Source of the DNA: Scenedesmus sp. ARA3
Lineage: Eukaryota; Chlorophyta; Chlorophyceae; Sphaeropleales; Scenedesmaceae
Direction of reading: 5' to 3'
Assembly (NCBI GenBank): GCA_004335835.1
Contig: RWJK01001974.1
Coordinates: 1-49,117, forward strand
DNA: 49,117 nucleotides
The notes beneath the pieces are model-generated. The model saw only the letters and a program-made list of their open reading frames with translations, made no database searches and was not told the origin of the DNA. The first letter of the stretch is position 1. Each line of letters begins with the position of its first letter. This document shows positions 23,240-34,200 of the stretch, one piece after another. Made by a program: the position numbers and the translations under genes.

Positions 23240-26200
23240 ATGATACCGCAGAGAAAGAAAAGCTTTGACGGGAACCCGCTGCCCTCAGCATCACAGCAGG
23301 CAGAGATGCAGGAGCCACTGCTCGCACCCACAGCAAATAGGCTACAGAGAGCGAACAGCGCTGGCGGGGGCACGAGACCTAGGTCAACTGGCAAGATTCG
23401 AACGATCAGCCCCGCCATCGACGTAAGAAGAGGCCCCGCTATCTCAGCAGCAGCAGCACTCAACCAGGTGGGTGAACACTCTGCAACAGGCAAGCAGAAG
23501 TTGCATGCAGGATATCATTTGTGGCAAGAAAGTTGAGATCGTATCAAATCAACAGCATGGGGCATGCCAGCTCTCAGATCCACCACAGCAGGGCCCTTGC
23601 TAGCCTGGGTAAGCCTTGCAGGACAGCTCACTGCAGCTGCAGCTGCCGCACCAGGCAGCAGCAGCTGCCCTTCGCGCCAGCCAGCACTTGCAGCAGGCAT
23701 CTTTGCAGAAAATTACGTCGGTGGGCTTTGTCTTTGCAGCTGCAGCGCAGTGTGGTATGCACATTACATGCTGTGCAAGCCAGCTGTGGCATGCATGCAC
23801 CAGTGCAGCAAGGGTTGTGTTTAGATGGAGCCGTTGCCATGGGTTGCACCACAACGTAGCAAGCCCGAGTAGTGTTGATGACCGCACTGCACTAGCCACA
23901 CCTGTCGCAGCAATGAAAGCATTGCGGCCGCGTGCGCCTCTTGCGCTGCACCCTGCAGCTGTGGATGCAGCAGCCCAAAATGCAAGCATACAGGCAGGCT
24001 GCAGTGCACCGTGCACTGCACCATCAGGAACAAGCAACATGGCTGCATGCTGGCAGCTTAAGCAGAACAATGACACGGAGAAACAGCCAGCTCCACTAAC
24101 AAGCAACTGCTGCTGCAAGGCAGCTGGGCAAGGCTCATCAACCAACTAACGCTTCGTGATCTCACTCTCCACTCACTGCTTGTCATTTTCAACCACATGC
24201 TGCACGGCTCGCACCTGACCCCTCCCTGTCGCTCTCTGCCCTCTTTCTTGCCCTTCCTTCTCCTGCAGCCGCCAGCAGCAGCGCGCCAGAAAGACAAGTT
24301 TGTGCCGCTCTCGCGGGCACCGCAGCAGGGGCAGCCGCCAGAGCCCAACCCCTACAGCAGCAGCAGCAGCAGCAGCAGCCAGCCGGGGGCTTTGGCCTTC
24401 CCGCTGACGTCAGCGCAGCGCGGCGGCGGCATCGATTACGGCAGCAGCAGCGGGCGGCCGGTGCCGGCGCCGACGATCTTTGAGGACTTGGATGGGGAAG
24501 GGCCGGGCACGAAGGGGCGGATCACTGCGGTGACAGTTGCGGAGGGGCTGGACCGGAAGAAGATTGAGGCCCTGCTGAAGGTGAGAAAGAGCCAGCGTGC
24601 TGGTTAGGGTGTATCTGTACAGTGCACATGGACATTGGAGACACTGTGGCAGCGTGCATGCTACACCCCGCTCGCCTGCAGCTGCTTGGTTGTGTGTCAT
24701 GGTAACATAGGAACCCAACTTTTTTGACTTCAACTCTATCACCGTCAATCCATTGCAGGCCAAGTACCCCAAGCTGGAGACGCACACATACCAGTGCATT
24801 CCACTTGTTTTGTGGACTTGGCAACCGGTTTTGCAGGGTTTACAGCATGCAGCTGTATGCAACTGCACTGCCTGCAGGCCAAGTGAAGTACCCCAAGCTG
24901 GAGATGCACACCTCTAATGATGTTGCAGCCACTGCAAGTGCATGCCGACATCTAACACACAGCTGCAAATGCATGTCCTTCCCACCCCCTTGCAGGCCAA
25001 GTACCCCAAGCTGGAGACGCACACCTACCAGGACGTGGTTCATGCCACGCCTAAGCTGGACGACCCCAACAGCGGCGACATCTTCTTCTTCGGTGAGCTG
25101 CTGAGGGCAGCAGCAGCAGCCACAGCAGCAAGTGCATAGAAAACGGAGGAACAGAGGAAGTATGTGATTATGAGTTGAAAATCATCGCTTCTGCTTGCGG
25201 CGGCCTCTGCTGCTGCTACTGCTACTGCTGTTGCCAGCTTACAGCACGGCGATGATTTGGGGCATTAGTGCTGCCAATGAGCAGGCGCTGCAGCTGCTGC
25301 TGACAATCTGCCGCTGCTCACTGCTACCGCTGCTGTTGTGTTTGTCTGCAGACTACGGCACGGTGGTGTTTTGGGGCATCAGCGCTGCCGACGAGCAGGC
25401 GCTGCAGCTGACGGTGATTGGGCCCTGCAAGCTGGAGCCGCTGGACCTGCACGAGATTGAGATCGACGAGTGAGTGTAACATGTTAGTGAGATTTTAGTG
25501 ACATGTTAGTGAAGCTTGGCATGTTGACTTGGCATGTTTGTTGTTGGGCGGTGATGGGGCCCTGCAAGCTGGAGCCGCTGGACCTGCATGAGATTGAGAT
25601 CGACGAGTGAGTGTAACATGTTGGTAAGATGTTAGTGACATGCACCAACATGTTTGTTGTTGGGCGGTGATGGGGCCCTGCAAGCTGGAGCCGCTGGACC
25701 TGCATGAGATTGAGATCGACGAGTGAGTGTAACATGTTGGTAAGATGTTAGTGACATGCACCAACATGTTTGTTGTTGGGCGGTGATTGGGCCCTGCAAG
25801 CTGGAGCCGCTGGACCTGCACGAAATCGAGATCGACGCGTGAGTACAAAATGTTGGTGACATGTCAGTAACGTGTTAGTAGCAGATGACATGGCCGACTT
25901 GGCATTTGGTGATTTGCAGCAGCGGCAGAGCTAGCGGTGACAACCCCTCAATGTGGCGCTTCCTATGCTGTATCGCCACAAGTTGAGCCACGAGTTGGCA
26001 TCGCTATCCATGCATGAATGCTTGGATGGTTGAGCGGTGATATTACTGGCAACAAAGCAAGGAAAGGAGTGTGCCCTATCCTGCAAGCAGTGGCCCTCTG
26101 GACCCTGCAGGAGGTTCGTTTTCAGGTTTGTAAAACTTGAAAGTGACGATGCTGCTGTCGCTGCTGCTGCAGGTTCACCTTCCACTACAGCACTGTGGAG

Positions 26201-27006
26201 CCGCCGCACATCCAAAATGACGTCATAACGCTCAACAAGACGTACGCAGCAGACCACCAGGTGCGCTTAGAAGAGTTGGGCCGACATGGTTTGGTGCACA
26301 TGTCGAGTTGACATGTTTGATGTTTCCTGCTCAGACTGCAAACGCCGCACACATGCAGTTTTGTGCATGCTGGCATGCTGCTCGCACGGTGTTCTGCGGC
26401 GCTTGCTGTGCCACAGCACTTGCATGCTCGTATTCCTTGCTGCAAACCGCTTTATCAACTAGTTAAATCGCTGATCCAGTTGTTGCGGGCCTGTGATTGC
26501 CACCGCCGCAGGTGAAGCTGGCCATCAGCCATGCCCTGGCGCAGTCAACGCTGCTTGGGTGCTACGAGGAGCGGCTGCAGGTGCGGGGGGTTCGTCTATG
26601 ATTGGCAGTTGGCCGCTTGACTGCTTGGTGTCTAGTTGCGGCGCATGCACGAGGCGGCTGCAGGTGAAGGGTGCGGGGTCAGCGACTTCAGTTGTTATTG
26701 AATGTGGTACTGATTCCGCCACATGCACTCAGCGGTTGCCGTGGTGCGGCGTCATAATATGTCAGAATTACTTCCTGCTGCTGCTGCAGGACATCGTGGA
26801 GGTGACTCGCGACCTGCCGGAGGCGCTGGCTGAGTTTGGGCGCGTGCAGATCAGCAGGAAGCAGGTGGCACGGCTCATAGGGCAGGTGCGGCAGATTCTG
26901 CAGACCTGAATTATATGCATGTTTGTAACGAGCATGTGTCTAGTACATAATGAGCATCACTGTGTGTGGTCTCATACTTGCTGCCTGCGGGTGCTTTGGT
27001 CCTCAG

Positions 27007-27048
<42 letters not shown>

Positions 27049-28452
27049 CCCCGCAGGTGTTCCTGCAGCGCAGTGCGGTGAACCTGCTGGGTGTGGTGCT
27101 GGACGTGCCCGAGTTCTTCTGGAGCGCACCAGACCACCTGCAGGTGCGAGGCTGCAAAAGCTATGTTGCGTGTTCACTTTTTGGTGCTTACTGGCAGCGT
27201 TCTTTTGCAGCTGCAGCCATGACGGTGCTGAAGCAGCCTCATGGACCATCTGCAGTGGCGACTGCACAGGGGTTGCATGTGTGTTGCTGGTGTGGAATGT
27301 GGGAGTGTGGTGAGCGCTCGAGGGTGGGGCTTGACATGCCAGAGTTTTTTCTAGAGCTCGCCAAACCACCTGCAGGTGCGAGGCTGTGCAGCAGTGCAAG
27401 CTGCTGATGTGTGCTGTCACATTACACATTGTTATGCAGTGCCTTGTCAGCGGGTTGCCTGCTGTGGTGACCTGCTGGGTCAACAGCTATTACTGGGGTT
27501 CCGTGTAGTGAAACGTCAAGGTTGCCCATCTGCCGGGCTGCTTCTTGCAGCATTCGCGTGCGGTGCGGCATGTATGTATTGCTGCGGTACATGTACATGT
27601 ATCGGCTCACGTCGCATATGCAAATATTGCCTCGTGCTGTGTTCAACTGCTGCATGCAGGTGCTGCACAAGCGTGTGTGTGAGTACCTGGAGCTGGACAC
27701 ACGAGTGGAGGTGCTCAACACACGGTGAGGGTTCTTGGTTTAATTACAGGCTTTACGGCCGCCAGGGGGTTTAGGGTTGTCGGTGTTATGGGGTTTTGGG
27801 GTACCATGAGTACCTGGAGCTCCATACCAGAGTGGAGGTGCTCAACACACGGTCAGGCGCATCTGCAGTTTGACCTCCAGAAGTGCACCTTGCAGGGGCT
27901 GGCTGGTCGGCCTGTCTTCAGCTACAGGAATTCTGCAGCTGCCTGCTCATGTGCCGATCACCTGCAGCAATGTGCTGGTTGGATATGCAGGCGCGCTGCT
28001 GCTGCTGCTGCTGCTGCTGCGGTTACTGCTGTCACTGCAGGCTAGTGCACGCCTTGCAACAACTCCACATGCTGCTGCTGCTGCTGCTGCCACCACCAGG
28101 TATGGCGTGCTGCAGGAGATGCTGGAGATGGTGCGCGACCACCAGAACAACCAATATGCATCCAAATGCAAACACTGCTGCTGCTGTCGCCACTGCTGCT
28201 GCTGCTGCTGCCACCACCAGGTACGGCGTGCTGCAGGAGATGCTGGAGATGGTGCGCGACCACCAGAACAACCAGCACATGTCGCGCCTGGAGTGGATCG
28301 TCATCTGGCTCATCGTGGCGGCGGTGGGTGCATGGCTGGCATGGTGCAGATATTGGTCATGTATGTTTTGTGACAAGGATGATTGTGGCTGGTTGGGTGA
28401 ATGCATCAGCTCGGCTGGAGTGGATCGTCATCTGGCTCATCGTGGCGGCGGG

Positions 28453-28485
<33 letters not shown>

Positions 28486-28825
28486 GCAGGCACAACAGCT
28501 TGCACGACATCTTGCACAACGCTCATGGATGTGTGTGACCCATGGGCACTTGTGACCCCACTGTGCATCTGCTGTTGGGGCGGCATAACTGTCTGTCTCA
28601 GAGACTGCTGTTGTTGCATGGCTGATGTTGGCAGCAGCATGGTTTGCAGTTGCCTTTCAGGGCTGATGTGCGTGTACGTGCAGCAGGTGCAACCCTGTGC
28701 GGATCTGTGTACTCACTCTTCTCCGGCTTGCCTTTCGTCTCCTCCTGCTGCTGCTGCAGGTGGTCATTGGCTGCCTGCAGGTGGCTGGCCTCATCGGCTT
28801 CATCAGCCCAGGGGGGCACCACTGA
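23240..28825 (+). CDS. RMD1: RMD1/RMND1 (DUF155) family protein
   Basis: Exons 23240-23467, 24269-24580, 24996-25092, 25352-25469, 26173-26260, 26512-26580, 26790-26885, 27057-27143, 27660-27724, 28221-28323 and 28760-28825 give 442 aa with all phases matching. Diagnostic DUF155 blocks: DIFFFDYGTVVFWGIS, FTFHYSTVEPPHIQNDVITL, KLAISHALAQSTLL, DLPEALAEFGRVQISRKQVA, NLLGVVLDVPEFFW, YLELDTRVEVLN and EWIVIWLIVAA. The last is the C-terminal membrane anchor. Known: the family includes yeast Rmd1/Rmd8, human mitochondrial RMND1 and plant RRG; molecular activity is unclear. The first ~180 residues are Ser/Gln/Pro-rich without an obvious presequence, so compartment is open. The join from the first exon to 24269 crosses an 801-base intron and is the least certain step. 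Confidence 0.9.
24750..24915 (+). repeat. Two echoes of an RMD1 exon start with acceptor
   Basis: Copies of the first ~36 bases of exon 24996-25092 (AKYPKLETHT) with their TTGCAG or CTGCAG acceptors, at about 24753-24795 and 24872-24912. Neither has a donor in a usable place. Confidence 0.85.
25195..25300 (+). repeat. Echo of RMD1 exon 25352-25469 start
   Basis: A CTG/CTA-rich stretch, then TTACAG, then a copy of the exon start (GGGGCATTAGTGCTGCC..GAGCAGGCGCTGCAGCTG), matching 25352-25420. The upstream pyrimidine/CTG tract was copied with it. Confidence 0.85.
25470..25860 (+). repeat. Tandem array of RMD1 exon ends, ~117-bp unit
   Basis: After the true donor at 25469|25470, the segment encoding GPCKLEPLDLHEIEID plus donor (GACGA|GTGAGTG) and ~60 bases of intron (AACATGTTGGTAAGATGTTAG) recurs three times: exon parts at about 25550-25610, 25668-25727 and 25785-25843. 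Sequence differences are very few, and each unit offers a good donor. Confidence 0.95.
27300..27375 (+). repeat. Echo of RMD1 exon 27057-27143 end
   Basis: GGGCTTGACATGCCAGAGTT...CCACCTGCAGGTGCGAGGCTG copies 27095-27155 with about a fifth of bases changed. The donor is kept. Confidence 0.75.
27800..27860 (+). repeat. Echo of RMD1 exon 27660-27724 end
   Basis: GAGTACCTGGAGCT..GAGTGGAGGTGCTCAACACACGGT repeats the YLELDTRVEVLNTR segment with donor changed to GTCAGG. Confidence 0.85.
28085..28160 (+). repeat. Echo of RMD1 exon 28221-28323 start with CTG tract and acceptor
   Basis: CTG run, CCACCACCAG acceptor and a near-identical copy of the exon start (YGVLQEMLEMVRDHQNNQ). It diverges after AACCAA; no donor follows. 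Confidence 0.9.
28405..28450 (+). repeat. Echo of RMD1 exon 28221-28323 end
   Basis: TGGAGTGGATCGTCATCTGG plus CTCATCGTGGCGGCG|GGTG, a copy of 28288-28325, here followed by CTG repeats. Confidence 0.9.
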
Positions 28826-28884
28826 GCAGCAGCAGCAGCAGCAGCAGCAGCTTGTAGGTGCAGAAGCACTTTGCGGGCACCACT

Positions 28885-28918
<34 letters not shown>

Positions 28919-28990
28919 TTGAAGGTGCAGCAGCACTTTGTGGCACCACTGAGCAGCTGCAGCAGCAGCGGCAGCAGCAGCTTGAGGATG
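28815..28990 (+). repeat. Repeated stop-codon segment in RMD1 3' UTR
   Basis: The GGCACCACTGAGCAGC sequence containing the stop codon, plus a CAG run and CTT(G/A)TAGGTGCAG-type tail, occurs three times with a ~60-base period. It is the terminal-exon version of the echo pattern. Confidence 0.85.
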
Positions 28991-30249
28991 CACTCTGCTG
29001 CATCCAGCTGCGCCATCTGATGCAGGGCAACCCGCGGTAGGGTCAGCTGGCGGTGTCATCTTGACCGAGCGATGCATCTAATGTTCAGAGTCTGGTGTTG
29101 TGAATTGTTGCCGTTGCAACGTGGTGGGTGGCAGGCGCTGGCACTGCCTGTGCTGCTGGCACGTAAGGTGGAGGAGCAAGCACAGCGGCCATTGGCGTGA
29201 GCCCTCGTTGTTTGTTATTGATGGAGAGTGGCAGGCGTCGCTTGTGAGTGGGGCAGCGGATATAAATAAGTGTGCTGTTGCGCTGCTGAGCACATCGCTG
29301 CTCGGCTGTGCTATGGTGCCTGGATCAGCATCAGCACGTGAGTTGCTGCGGCATGTGCATTACATTGCGGAACTGCCTCGCCTCGGTGTGATTGCCCGTA
29401 CTGTGCAGCCCATGCTGTCTGTCTGTCAATAACAACGAGTAACAGTGGCCTCAGGCATTATGCGGCATGCAGGCATGCAGGATGCTTGCCATTTGCAGTT
29501 GTGCTGGTTTCCTTGCTGCCGCAGCTGGCTTGCTGTGTGTTGGCATGGGGATCTGTGTCGTAAGCCTGGTCTGTACGCCGGATTGTGTTGGTTGAGCATG
29601 CACCACTGCTGGAACATTCCAGCTGCAAGTGACTGGTGGTTTGCCATGCTGGTGCTGCTGCTAAAGTTTGCTGCTGCTGAGGCTGCCTGTCAGCAGAGCA
29701 GTCATGAGCAGTCGTCTGCAAGCCATCAGTGATGGCAGTGCTGTCTAGACAGCGGCATTGCCCACTGGGCTGGGCCAGCCCTTTAAGGATAATCTCTTGC
29801 ATGTTTGGCAGTGTTTTTTGTGCTGGTTGTAGCTTATCAACGCGTTCCGGGCCTCAAGCAGATCACGTTGTGTTGGTTGATGGTGAAACGTGGCGAGCAA
29901 TACACCGTGTAACATGCACGGCAAGTGTACTGCTGGTGACTCCAGGTTTTGGTCCAACATTGGCTGACAACCTCCGTCATGAGCCCAATGATACTTCCGC
30001 CGCGGACACGTTTATCGATGCTAAAGACCAAAACATTCACCGTGTCAAGCTCGGTTTGAAGGCGTTGCTGCAGCTCGCGCAGGCCCATCGTTCAACTGCC
30101 TTTTCCATCCGCACGTACACGCAGATCGCCGTCGGCCTAGGTAAAAGGCAGATATCTTAAAAACTTCAACTTGTTTAATAGCCTGCATAGCCGCAGCAGG
30201 TGTCGTCGACAGCAGCAGCAACCACCAGCAGTACCAGACAGTTGCAAGC
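28991..30249. other. Spacer between RMD1 and hydrolase
   Basis: Over 1.2 kb without a supportable gene. The longest open frame (29729-30160, +) has no recognisable motif, repeat or exon-like border. Confidence 0.5.
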
Positions 30250-31054
30250 ATGGACAAGCGGCCCACGGCTCTGCAAGCTGTACTCAAGATAGCAAACGGA
30301 TGCTTATTCTACAAGCAGCTTGATGAAGAGCGATTGGGCTTCATCAACAACCTCAAGCTGACCATCCACATTGTTCAGCGCTTAGTGCGCCTGCTGCTGT
30401 CTCCTTTCCTGAGGATAGTGATCAAGCACCCCCTAGGATGGCCACTGGAACAGGTGGGATAAAGAAGCACTGATTTTCAGGAAGTCAGCAGCTGCACAGC
30501 TTTCAACAGTAGCAGCAGCTACTGCTGTTGCTGAGTTACAGAGGGAGCAGATTTGTGCGAAGTTTCATAGTCAGCAAAGGGCGAACATGCATGCACTCAA
30601 TCAATCAAGGTTCTGCAAGCTTGTACTGATCCTCTAGTATCATTGATGCTGCCAGGTGGCTGAAACTGCATCATGATCCATACACACAAGAACTACGATT
30701 GCCTTCTGCTGCGCGGCGCTGTGCTCCTTGCCCCTGCTGTGTCCGCTGTGCTTGCAGGAGCTGCTGTGCACGCTCATGTTTGGCATCCTGCAGAGTAGGC
30801 AGGTGCGTCAGGGCCTTGCACACACCACTGCCAGCGCTGCTGCGCACACACACCTTGAATCCTCCTCTGCCAGGGATGCAGTGGAACGTGCAGCATCCAG
30901 CCTCTGGACAGCTAAGCATGCGCTGCTGTGCCGTGCAATACACGTTCATTGCATCTCACAGCTGGGCTCATGCCCGCTGCGAATGATCTGGCAGCGCGGG
31001 GGCTGTCTGGAACTTAATCATGGACTTGTGCTGTTGCAACAAACAGGCAAATCA

Positions 31055-31089
<35 letters not shown>

Positions 31090-31201
31090 AGGTGTCGGCC
31101 TGGCGTGGGTTCTTTGGTGCTGTGGGTGAGCTGCAGGCCTGGGTGCCGGTGCAAACGCCAAACAAACAAATGTCAAACGTTGATACCACAGAGCTCCTCA
31201 T

Positions 31202-31232
<31 letters not shown>

Positions 31233-34200
31233 AGGTGTCAGCGTGGCGCGGATTCTTTGGTGCTGTGGGCGAGCTGCAGGCCTGGGTGCCGGTGCAGGTG
31301 CAGCGCCTGGCTGCGGGCCCCTGCAGTGCCGTGTGGATAAGGCTGCCGCCTGAGAAGGAGCCGCAGCAGCCGCGAGCACGCGTCAACATGGTGTTCTTCC
31401 ATGGTGAGAGCGGCAGCTGATTTGGAGCGGTTTGGTTCTGGGGTGTGCGTTGAGAGGCAGCCGCGTGCGTGCATCAACCTTGTTTTCTTTCATGGTGAGA
31501 GCAGGCAATGCATCTCGTGTGGGCATACAGTGCAGCGCGTTTGGGTAGAAGGGGGAGCGGCAGGTGGTGCCCTGGCATGCCATGCAGTAGTGACTACTGC
31601 GACATAGTATCATTCAAAGAGAGTGAGGAGAAGTGTAATCTTGCAGCCTGTATCACATTAAACAGCTGCCACATGCGCTCTGGCTTGCGTGTTTCTTGTT
31701 GAAGGCCCAAGTAGACAGAGGCCGAACACTCATCACTGCATGCCAATTACATCTAGCTGTTAGCTCGACCCCCATGCACCTGCTACCACTGCTGCAGGTG
31801 GCGCCTTTGTTGCGGGTGACGCGCTGATGTACCTGGGCACGCATGCCTACTGGCTGCACAAGCTGGCTGCAGCAGGCATCAGCTGCAGCATCCTCAGCGT
31901 GGACTACCCCCTGGCACCAGGTGGGTGCAGCAGGCAGCTCTTCTTCACAGCATAAAAGTTCTGTTTGTTATTGACAACGTAGCACATGCTATCACTGCGT
32001 GCATCCTCAGTGTGGACTACCCACTGGCTCCAGGTGAGGCGAGATGGCAGGTGCACAAACACCGGCAGCTGTCACAACACGTTTCAAATGTCTCAAATGT
32101 CGCCAAAAGTCAAAACTTTGTTTCTGTGTACGTACTCAGCGTGGACTACCCTGGCACCAGGTGGGGAGCGCAAGCAGGTCTTGTTCACAGCATAGAAGTG
32201 ACTTCGACTATAGACGATGATGTAACACATGCTATCACTGCTTGCATACTCAGCGTGGACTACCCCCTGGCACCAGGTGGGTGCAGCAGGCAGCTCTTCT
32301 TCACAGCATGAAAGTCATTTCTACAGTTTACGATGTAACGCATGCTATCACTGCTTGCATACTCAGCGTGGACTACCCCCTGGCACCAGGTGGGTGCCGC
32401 AGGCAGCTCTTCTTCACAGCATGAAAGTCATTTCTACAGTTTACGATGTAACGCATGCTATCACTGCTTGCATACTCAGCGTGGACTACCCAGTCGCACC
32501 AGGTGAGAGGGTACAGGAATCTCATGTCATCGTACACAGTGTCCTACGTTTTAGCAGTGGTCCTGCATTATCGAAGAGCTCGAGTGCTGCCACAGGCAGG
32601 TCACATGCACGAATGACAGCTGGCCACCAGGCAACACTGCAAACATCAGCTACTGTTGCTGCATGAATGTTTCACTCATCGCCATAGACTTCCTTGCTCA
32701 TTCGCATCTTGGCTGCTGTCTTTGGGCGCCATGCAGAGCACCCCTTCCCTGCAGCTGTGGAAGCTGCAGCTGACGTGATTTTACTAAGATTGTATACTAA
32801 GATTGTGTTCATCTTGCAACACTAGGCAGTCTGGTGTCCATGCCTGCCACAGAAAGACCACCTGTCTTACTTTGCGGCTTCAAATGTCCATCAACTATGT
32901 GAGCTTAACTGGTTGCTTTCGCTGACGCGGTGTCGCTGCATCGGGCCCCTCTGGCTGCTTTTCAGGGCGCATGTTCAACAATCCTGCCAAATTGCCGTGC
33001 CGCTGTGCCTGTATGCAGAGCACCCCTTCCCTGCAGCTGTGGAGGCAGCAGCTGACGTGATTGAGTGGCTGGCGAATGAGTCGGGAGAGACAGCACCATA
33101 CATCCTGGGTGAGCCGTTTGAATTTTGTTTGAAAGAAATGTTTGAGGATCAGAATTTATCGAGGGTCAGAAACACAATGTATTGCGCTCGGTGTACTTGA
33201 ATTCGCTTCTTGGCTTCTGCGCTGCAGCTCGTTTGTGTTGCTGCAGCAACCTCAGGTCTGCTAAAGAGCTCTCTGCACGCCTGCTCTCTGCAAGCTTGCT
33301 GAGGACTGCTAGCAGCGACACCAGCGTGCTGCGCTGCCCTGTGGTGCTTTTGCCAACCCCTGCTCCGCGGACGGCACCTGTGTGCTCACTGGGCTGGCAA
33401 TGCTGAGGGAGCAGCGGCGGCTGGCAGCGCTGCAGCAGCAGCCTGTACAAAGCCTGAAGCGCTAGCCGCAACAACACCAAATTCCTGCATTGCTATCTGA
33501 CGTACTTGCTGTGCTCGGCGCGCTGCTGCTGCTGCTGTTGTTCCTGCACTCTGCTATCCGCCTTTTTCCATGCTGCCTTTGTGCTTGCTGCAGCTGGCGA
33601 TTCAGCAGGCGGCAACTGTGTGCTGACTGGGCTAGCTTTGCTGAGGGAGCAGCAGCGGCTGGCAGCGCTGCAGCAGCAGCCTGAGGCGCTGCTGCTGCTG
33701 TCGCCTGCGGTGAACATGAGCGACACGTCAGCGTTTGCCCGGGGAGAGCCTGTCAGCAGCCACATTGATGTAGAAGATGGTGATGCAGCAGCAGCAACTG
33801 GCGGCGAGAAGGCTGTTGCTAACACGACACAGCAGCAGCAGCAGCAAAACAGCAACAGCAGTAGTGGTGACGGACTACAGTTTGCTTCCTTCAGCGAGCT
33901 CAAGCAGCAGATTCAGCAGCACCACCAGCAGCAGCACCTGTCAAAGCAGCAGCAGCGGCAGCATCAGGTGGGAGGCCCTGCGGGGACCCTGCAGCTGCTG
34001 CTCGGCCTTGCAGGAGAACTGAAGGCAGTGTGGTCTGCACACAGGAGTAAGGCTGGCGCTGCTGCTGCTGCTGCTGCCGGCTGGTTTGACTACCTGCCGG
34101 GATCAGCTGTGGCTGACAACATCCACCACTACCTGCACGTGAGGATGCTGGTTTTACAATTATTTGTGATATGTTACTTTGTGACTGTTATAACATATTT

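Noticed and set aside
23616..24149. 534-base open frame inside RMD1 intron 1
   Set aside because: No similarity to DUF155 proteins and no phase-matching splice sites that improve the model.
29729..30160. Open frame of 143 codons between RMD1 and the hydrolase
   Set aside because: No motif, no exon borders, ordinary length for chance in this composition.
31921..32520. Tandem units considered as a CRISPR array or transposon
   Set aside because: Units are copies of the neighbouring exon end with intron sequence; no spacers, terminal repeats or target-site duplications.
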